A stretch of DNA of 52,825 bases, taken from NCBI RefSeq assembly GCF_001642995.1, contig NZ_LOHS01000100.1:1-52825 (forward strand), written 5' to 3'. A program made the translations under genes and the position numbers. The stretch comes from Streptomyces jeddahensis. Lineage in GTDB: Bacteria > Actinomycetota > Actinomycetes > Streptomycetales > Streptomycetaceae. Under the pieces are notes generated by a model. It saw only the letters and a list, made by a program, of their open reading frames with translations, was not told the origin of the DNA and did not search any database. Shown here in pieces: positions 47,947 through 52,825 of the stretch (positions within the stretch are counted from its first letter, which is position 1; each line of letters starts with the position of its first letter).

Positions 47947-49292
47947 CCCGTCGTCCCCTTGAGCTCCTTGACCCACGCCTGCTGCGTCTTCTCCAGGGCC
48001 TCCTTCGCGCTCTGCTTGCCCTGCAGGCCGAGCGCGAGCTCGTCCACCAGCGTCTGGAGCAGCTCGGGGGCCTTCGGCACGGTCGGCCAGGGCAGCGGAT
48101 CGCCGGCCAGGCCGGTGCGGACGACGTCGTACGAGTCGGGGGACGCCTTCTTGAACTCCTCGGAGTTCAGTGTGCTGGTACGGATCGGGTCGGCGCCCGC
48201 GTCCGCCTTGCCCAGCACCAGAAGGTTCTGCTGGGCGGCGGTCGCCCACTTGATGAAGGCGGCGGCCGCCTCTTTCTGCTTCGACGCCTTGGAGACGGCG
48301 AGGCCGAAGCCCGCGTCGAGCGACGTGCGCGGCTTGGCGTTGTCACCACCGACGGGCAGCGTGGTGACGCCCCACTTGCCGGCGACCTTGGACTGCTTGG
48401 GGTCCTCGGCGCGTTTGGCGAAGTCGGTCCAGAAGTCGAGCATCGCGCCCTTGCCGTCGAGGAAGGCGGGCAGCGCCTGGTCGAAGCCGATCTGCAGCGG
48501 GGTGGGCAGCGCGGAAGGTGCTGCGTCGAACAGCGCCTGGGCGGCGGCGATCGCCTCGGGCGTGTCGAGGGTCGGGTTGCCGGACGCGCCCTTGTCGAGG
48601 AACGTTCCGCCGTATCCCGCGAGGCGGTTGGCGAAGTCGCAGCCGAGGATGACCGGGACCTGCTGTGCCTCGATGATGGTGCCGTAGTACGTGCCCTTGG
48701 CGTCCTTGGTGATCTTCGCGGCGATCTCGTTGTAGTCGTCCCAGGTCTTCGGCGGCTCCACCTTGTGACGCTCGAAGATCTCCGTGTTGTAGAAGAGGAT
48801 GTGGGTGTCGCCGTCGTAGGGCAGGCCCCAGCGCTTCCCGTCGTACAAGGTGTAGGTGTCGTACAGGGACGGCAGGAAGTCGTCGGCGTCGATGTCCTTG
48901 TGGGCCTTGATGTAGGCGGTCAGGTCCTCGATGACGCCGCCCTGGGCGAGCGTGCCGACGGCCGCGTACCAGTACATGAACACGTCGAACTGGCCCGCGC
49001 CCGACTGCACGTCGAGCACGGCCTTGGCCGTGAGCTTGTCGTAGGGAACGGGCGTGACCTTCAGCTTGGCGCCGGTGGCCTCTTCGAAGGGCTTACTCAG
49101 GTACTGGAACGACAGGGCGTTGGGCTGGTTGGCGAGGATCTTGAGCGTGACGCCGTCCAGGTCGGGCTTGCCGGTCGGGTCGAGCGCGGCGCCCTCGGCG
49201 GAACCGCAGGCGGTGAGGAGGGGTCCGGCGGCGGCGAGAGCGGCGGCGCCGGTGGTGGCGCGGAGGAGTTGTCTGCGGGAGAGCGGGGACAT
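47943..49292 (-). CDS. Extracellular solute-binding lipoprotein, family 1 (CUT1)
   Basis: A 449-residue Tat-type lipoprotein: twin Arg at residues 6-7 in SRRQLLRATTG and lipobox LLTAC with Cys29. The mature chain is a family-1 binding protein: LKILANQPNALSFQYLSKPF, FDVFMYWYAAVGTLAQGGVI, YDGKRWGLPYDGDTHILFYN and AAAAFIKWATAAQQ. This family binds sugars, polyols or peptide-like solutes. It is surrounded by four flavin-dependent sulfur-type oxygenases, so its ligand is probably an organosulfur compound of sugar-like size; that is an inference. It starts 21 bases after the DszC-like gene. Confidence 0.9.
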   Translation of the reverse strand: MSPLSRRQLLRATTGAAALAAAGPLLTACGSAEGAALDPTGKPDLDGVTLKILANQPNALSFQYLSKPFEEATGAKLKVTPVPYDKLTAKAVLDVQSGAGQFDVFMYWYAAVGTLAQGGVIEDLTAYIKAHKDIDADDFLPSLYDTYTLYDGKRWGLPYDGDTHILFYNTEIFERHKVEPPKTWDDYNEIAAKITKDAKGTYYGTIIEAQQVPVILGCDFANRLAGYGGTFLDKGASGNPTLDTPEAIAAAQALFDAAPSALPTPLQIGFDQALPAFLDGKGAMLDFWTDFAKRAEDPKQSKVAGKWGVTTLPVGGDNAKPRTSLDAGFGLAVSKASKQKEAAAAFIKWATAAQQNLLVLGKADAGADPIRTSTLNSEEFKKASPDSYDVVRTGLAGDPLPWPTVPKAPELLQTLVDELALGLQGKQSAKEALEKTQQAWVKELKGTTG

Positions 49293-49313
49293 GGGGGCGG
49301 ATCTCCTGGCTTG

Positions 49314-50555
49314 TCAGGTGTACAGGGTGAAGGGCGGATGAGCGCCGTTGAGGAAGTGGTCGCCGACCTCGCGGAGCTTGTAGGCGACCGGGTCGTGCAG
49401 GGTGTGGGTGCGGGCGTTGCGCCAGAAACGGTCGAATCCGTAGGCGGATGCGGTGGAGCGGGCACCGGTGAGTTCGAGGATCCGGGCGGTGATGTCCAGG
49501 GCCGCCTTGGTGGACTGCACCTTGGCGGCGGCGACGGTGGCGGCGATCTCGCCGCGCTCGTGCTCGGTGAGGTCGTGGCCACGGTCCAGGCCCTGCTGGA
49601 CCGCCTCGGCGGCATGGTCGGCGAGCGTGCGTGTGGCGCGGGCGGCGACGGCCAGTTCGCCGTAGGTGGCGAGGACGTACGGGTCCTGGGTGGCCGACTC
49701 GACGCCGGACAGCAGCCAGGGGCGGGTGGTGGAACGGGTGTAGTCGGCGGCCGCTGCGAGCGCGCCCTCGGCGATGCCCAGGTAGAAGTGGACGAAGACG
49801 AGCTGGATGGCGGGGGTCACCAGGGTGGCGAACGGGGACAGCACACCGTCGTCCTGGGACAGCGACCCGATGACGTCGTCCGCCGCGACCGGAACCGAGC
49901 GGAACTCCACGCTGCCGCTCGCCGACAGCCGCTGCCCGAAGTTGTCCCAGTCGTCGTTGCGTACGACTCCCGGGTGGGCCGGGTCGACGAAGACCACGAG
50001 CGGTTCTCCGGAGTCGGAGCGTGTTGCCCCGACGACGAGCCGGTCGGCGACCCGGGCGCCCGTGGCGAAGCTCTTGCGCCCGTCGAGCCGGAAGCCGTGG
50101 CCACCAGGTTCCGGGGTGAGGACGACGTCGGGGTCGCGGGGGTTGAAGGCCCCGCCCCACAGCCAGCGTCCTTCGGCTGCTGCACGGTCCAGCCGCTCGA
50201 CGACGGCTGGGCCGCCGAAGAAGCGGGCGTTCCACGACAGCAGGTAGTGGTAGCCGATGAGCTGGCCGATCGAGCCGTCTCCCGCGGCGATCTCGCGGAT
50301 GACGGCGTAGGCGGTCCGCCAGTCCGCTCCCCCGCCGCCGCGTTCGGACGGGATGAGAAGGGTGAGCAGTCCTGCCTCCCGCAGGCGGTCCGCCTCCTCG
50401 AACGGCGGTTTGTTGGCCTTGTCGCGCTCGGCGGCGTCCTTGGCGAGGTCGGCGGCGACCGTTCGTGCGACGGAGATCCAGTCGGTGGAGGCCGGGTCGG
50501 TGGAGGCCGGGTCGATGGAGGCCGGGTCGATGGAGGCCGGGTCGGTGGTGGTCAT
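49314..50555 (-). CDS. DszC-like acyl-CoA-dehydrogenase-fold flavin monooxygenase
   Basis: A 413-residue protein from ATG 50555. The acyl-CoA dehydrogenase fold is plain: LREAGLLTLLIPSERGGGGA, IREIAAGDGSIGQLIGYHYL, RLDGRKSFATGARVADRLVV, and the ending GFDRFWRNARTHTLHDP. That ending with THTLHDP marks the DszC/SfnB branch, which binds FMNH2 and oxygenates sulfur compounds rather than acyl-CoA. The catalytic Glu of true dehydrogenases is not evident. The first 25 residues carry four repeats of Asp-Pro-Ala-Ser-Ile/Thr from a 15-bp repeat. It lies 11 bases after the SfnB-like gene. Confidence 0.88.
   Translation of the reverse strand: MTTTDPASIDPASIDPASTDPASTDWISVARTVAADLAKDAAERDKANKPPFEEADRLREAGLLTLLIPSERGGGGADWRTAYAVIREIAAGDGSIGQLIGYHYLLSWNARFFGGPAVVERLDRAAAEGRWLWGGAFNPRDPDVVLTPEPGGHGFRLDGRKSFATGARVADRLVVGATRSDSGEPLVVFVDPAHPGVVRNDDWDNFGQRLSASGSVEFRSVPVAADDVIGSLSQDDGVLSPFATLVTPAIQLVFVHFYLGIAEGALAAAADYTRSTTRPWLLSGVESATQDPYVLATYGELAVAARATRTLADHAAEAVQQGLDRGHDLTEHERGEIAATVAAAKVQSTKAALDITARILELTGARSTASAYGFDRFWRNARTHTLHDPVAYKLREVGDHFLNGAHPPFTLYT
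50481..50540 (-). repeat. 15-bp in-frame tandem repeat at the DszC-like N-terminus
   Basis: Four 15-bp units GTCGGTGGAGGCCGG or GTCGATGGAGGCCGG begin at 50481, 50496, 50511 and 50526 and encode DPASI/DPAST on the minus strand. They add a variable disordered lead before the enzyme fold. Confidence 0.9.
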
Positions 50556-50566
50556 GCGTACGGTCC

Positions 50567-51751
50567 TTAGACGATGCCGTTGGCGGGCGGGTTGACGCCG
50601 TTCAGGGCGTGGTTGCCGAGGTGCTGGATCTTCCAGCGGCGCGGGTCGTGGAGGGTGTGGGTCCGGGCGTTGCGCCAGTGCCGGTCGAGGCCGAGGCCGC
50701 CGGTCACGGACCGGGTGCCGATCAGCGCGAACACGTCGCTCGCCACGGTGAGCGCCGCGGTGTCGGCCTGGGCGCGGGCGGCGGTGACCGCGAGCGACGC
50801 CTCCGCGGCGAGGTCCTCGTCGGCGGGTGCCTCGCGGGCGGCGTCGATGGCGCCCCCGGCCCGGTCGAGCAGCGCCTCGGCGGACCGCACGAGCAGGCTC
50901 AGCTCGCCGAACTTCTGGATGACCAGGGGTTCGTCACTCGCCCGATCGGCGCCCGACTCGCCCCAGGGCCGGGCGATCGTACGGATCAGCTCGCCGCCCT
51001 CCTCCAGGGCGGCCCGGGCGATCCCGGTGTCGACGGCCGCGTGGATGTACTGACCGAACGCGCCGAACACCTCGGGCCGTTCGAAGGTGAGGTGGTGCGG
51101 CACGACCCGGTCGGCGGGAACAGGGACGTGCTCCAGACGAACGGTGCCGCTGGCCGTGGTGCGCTGGCCGATGCCGTCCCAGTCGTCGACGACCGTGAGA
51201 CCGGGTGCGTCGTGCGGGAGGAACGCGGCGGTGAGCCGGTCCTCGGGGTCGAGGGCGAAGACGGGGATCCAGTCGGCGAACAGGGCGCCGGTGGAGTAGT
51301 TCTTGGTGCCGGTCAGCACGTACGACCCGTCCGGCTGCGGTTGCAGGCGGGTGGCGAAGGCCAGGGCGTGCTGGGTGCCCTTCTCGGCGAGGGCGTTGCC
51401 GAAGCGCCGTCCGGCGAGCAACTCGGCGTAGAAGAAGTCGCGCTGCTCCGGCGTGCCGTTCTCCTTCAGCACCTCCACGAAGAAGAAGTGGTTCTGCGGG
51501 ATCTGCCCGATGCTGGAGTCGGCTGCGGACAGCAGCCTGATGACCTCGCCGAGGGTGCGGGCGCTGACCTCCGCACCGCCGTGGGAGCGGGGCACGGTGA
51601 TGGCGAGGAGCCCGGATTCGGACAGTTCGTCGAGTTCGGCGCGCGGCAGGATGCGTTCCGCGTCGCGCAGGGCCGCCTCACGGGCGAACTTGGCGGCCAG
51701 ATGCGCCGCGGTCTCGATCGCCTCGGCGTCGGTGGCTATGACGTGGGTCAT
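50567..51751 (-). CDS. SfnB-family sulfur acquisition oxidoreductase
   Basis: The 394-residue protein starts at ATG 51751, overlapping the SsuD-like stop (ATGA). It has the acyl-CoA dehydrogenase fold with ESGLLAITVPRSHGGAEVSA, LLSAADSSIGQIPQNHFFFV, LTGTKNYSTGALFADWIPVF, DDWDGIGQRTTASGTV and the ending HWRNARTHTLHDPRRWKIQH. This matches the SfnB group, linked to dimethyl sulfone and other organosulfur use under sulfur limitation, likely as FMNH2-dependent monooxygenases. It resembles the DszC-like neighbour, so the two may be old duplicates with different substrates. Confidence 0.9.
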   Translation of the reverse strand: MTHVIATDAEAIETAAHLAAKFAREAALRDAERILPRAELDELSESGLLAITVPRSHGGAEVSARTLGEVIRLLSAADSSIGQIPQNHFFFVEVLKENGTPEQRDFFYAELLAGRRFGNALAEKGTQHALAFATRLQPQPDGSYVLTGTKNYSTGALFADWIPVFALDPEDRLTAAFLPHDAPGLTVVDDWDGIGQRTTASGTVRLEHVPVPADRVVPHHLTFERPEVFGAFGQYIHAAVDTGIARAALEEGGELIRTIARPWGESGADRASDEPLVIQKFGELSLLVRSAEALLDRAGGAIDAAREAPADEDLAAEASLAVTAARAQADTAALTVASDVFALIGTRSVTGGLGLDRHWRNARTHTLHDPRRWKIQHLGNHALNGVNPPANGIV

Positions 51752-52825
51752 CGCACGCTCCCGGCGGTCGCGAACGGCACCTGGGCGGCAGGCTGTGCGT
51801 CGGCGGTAGTGGGCGACGGGTGGGACCACAGACCCTGCGCCGCAAGCTTCGGCAGGACGCCCTCGCCGAACCAGTACGCCTCCTCGAGATGCGGATAGCC
51901 CGACAGCACGAACTCGTCGATACCGAGCCGGTGGTACTCGGCGATCCGCTCGGCGACCTCGGTGTGGCTGCCGACCAGCGCCGTTCCGGCGCCGCCGCGG
52001 ACCAGCCCGATGCCGGCCCACAGGTTCGGGTGGATCTCGAGGCTGCCCCTGGTGCCGCCGTGCAGGGCGAGCATTCGCTTCTGCCCCTCGGACTCGCTGC
52101 GGGCGAGCCCGCTCTGCACGGCCCGTACGGTCTCGGGGTCGAAGCCGTCGAGGAGCCGCTGCGCTTCGGCCCAGGCCTGCTCGGAGGTGTCATGGGTGAT
52201 GACGTGGAGGCGGATGCCGAAGCGGATGCTGCGGCCCTCCTTCTCCGCCAGGGCCCGGATCCAGGCGATCTTCTCGGCGACAGCGGCGGGCGGCTCGCCC
52301 CAGGTGAGGTAGACGTCCACGTGGCGGGCGGCGACCTCGCCGGCGATGGGTGAGGAGCCGCCGAAGTAGATCTCCGGCAGCGGATCGGGCACCCGTGCCA
52401 ACTTCGCGTCCTCGACCTGCAGGTGCTTGCCCGCCAGGTCCACGCTCTCGCCGGTCCACAGTCCCCGCACGATCTGCAGGAACTCGTCCGTACGCTCGTA
52501 GCGGCCGGTCTTGTCCAGGAAGTCGCCGTAGGCGCGCTGCTCGTGGCTCTCGCCGCCGGTGACGACGTTGAGGAGCAGCCGCCCGCCGGTCCCCCGCTGG
52601 TAGGTGGAGGCCATCTGCGCGGCGAGCGTGGGCGAGACGAAGCCGGGCCGGAAGGCGACCAGGAACTTCAGGCGTTCCGTCTGCTGGCTGACCATCGCAG
52701 TGGTCAGCCAGGCGTCCTCGCACCAGGCACCGGTGGGCGTCAGTGCGCCGGTGAAGCCCAGGTCCTCGGCGGCGCGGGCGATCTGGGTGAGGTAGCCGAT
52801 GGTCGGCGGCCGGTCGCCGCCGGCC
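51748..52825 (-). CDS. ssuD: SsuD-type FMNH2-dependent alkanesulfonate monooxygenase, 5' end beyond window
   Basis: The frame is open to the window edge, giving 358 residues with the start missing. It is an LLM-class monooxygenase of the SsuD type: GFTGALTPTGAWCEDAWLTT, LKFLVAFRPGFVSPTLAAQM, TGGRLLLNVVTGGESHEQRA, PEIYFGGSSPIAGEVAARHV and DEFVLSGYPHLEEAYWFGEG. The conserved Arg of the RGTGGR loop and the His of HLEEAYWFGEG are present. SsuD releases sulfite from sulfonates using FMNH2 from a reductase not seen here. An internal ATG at 52695 is not the real start, since similarity continues upstream. It is the first visible gene of the operon. Confidence 0.9.
   Translation of the reverse strand, partial: AGGDRPPTIGYLTQIARAAEDLGFTGALTPTGAWCEDAWLTTAMVSQQTERLKFLVAFRPGFVSPTLAAQMASTYQRGTGGRLLLNVVTGGESHEQRAYGDFLDKTGRYERTDEFLQIVRGLWTGESVDLAGKHLQVEDAKLARVPDPLPEIYFGGSSPIAGEVAARHVDVYLTWGEPPAAVAEKIAWIRALAEKEGRSIRFGIRLHVITHDTSEQAWAEAQRLLDGFDPETVRAVQSGLARSESEGQKRMLALHGGTRGSLEIHPNLWAGIGLVRGGAGTALVGSHTEVAERIAEYHRLGIDEFVLSGYPHLEEAYWFGEGVLPKLAAQGLWSHPSPTTADAQPAAQVPFATAGSVR

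Overview
The window reads as chromosomal DNA of a Streptomyces or a close relative. It is very GC-rich with strong G/C in third codon positions and many GTG starts. It carries families typical of that group: a streptophobe membrane protein, a DUF6777 protein, two DUF664-type DinB proteins, a SpoIIE-type PP2C phosphatase and a CUT1-type ABC transporter without its own ATPase. I recognise no rRNA, tRNA, CRISPR array, prophage or replication origin. The first gene (DUF6777) and the last gene (SsuD-like) run off the window edges. All homology statements come from reading the sequence; no search was run.

Layout. 1-7.7 kb is a signalling and membrane block: DUF6777 protein, streptophobe protein, then an operon of FHA-FHA-ABC transporter, SH3-like protein and Ser/Thr kinase. 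7.8-15.3 kb is a carbon and energy block: phosphoketolase, beta-phosphoglucomutase and GH65 phosphorylase joined by ATGA overlaps, with a divergent PPK2 and a universal stress protein. 15.4-18.7 kb holds a VOC protein, a FUSC-type exporter, a hemerythrin and a DinB protein. 18.9-22.7 kb is an alcohol/aldehyde dehydrogenase block facing a MarR regulator across a twin operator; between the two dehydrogenases lies a relic of an IS200/IS605 (TnpB) element. 22.7-25.2 kb has a hypothetical protein, a SpoIIE phosphatase and a MASE1 protein. 25.2-29.5 kb is a plant-polysaccharide block: LacI regulator, GH27 and GH51. 29.7-34 kb is mixed: DUF899, VOC, an orphan sugar-binding lipoprotein, a PNPOx-like protein and a 3-hydroxyisobutyrate-dehydrogenase-like enzyme.

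33.9-44.6 kb is eroded. It contains a frameshifted LysR, an FAD-oxidoreductase fragment, a B3/B4 gene that has lost its normal stop, a metal-dependent hydrolase fused out of frame to the tail of an M24 peptidase, and a frameshifted TetR. Among these are intact genes: an AtoE-type transporter, an XRE-cupin regulator with its EamA exporter, a PaiB-type protein, a DinB protein and an alpha/beta hydrolase-SDR fusion. 44.6-52.8 kb is one tightly packed operon for organosulfur use: SsuD, SfnB, a DszC-like enzyme, a sugar-type binding protein with two permeases, and an NtaA/DszA-like monooxygenase.

Most notable are the organosulfur cassette served by a carbohydrate-type importer, the kinase/FHA-transporter operon, the coupled GH65-phosphoglucomutase-phosphoketolase operon beside a polyphosphate kinase, three regulatory dyad or repeat sites in divergent promoters, and the TnpB relic. 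Several single-base frameshifts fall between 32.8 and 44.9 kb, so read errors must be excluded before those genes are called dead.
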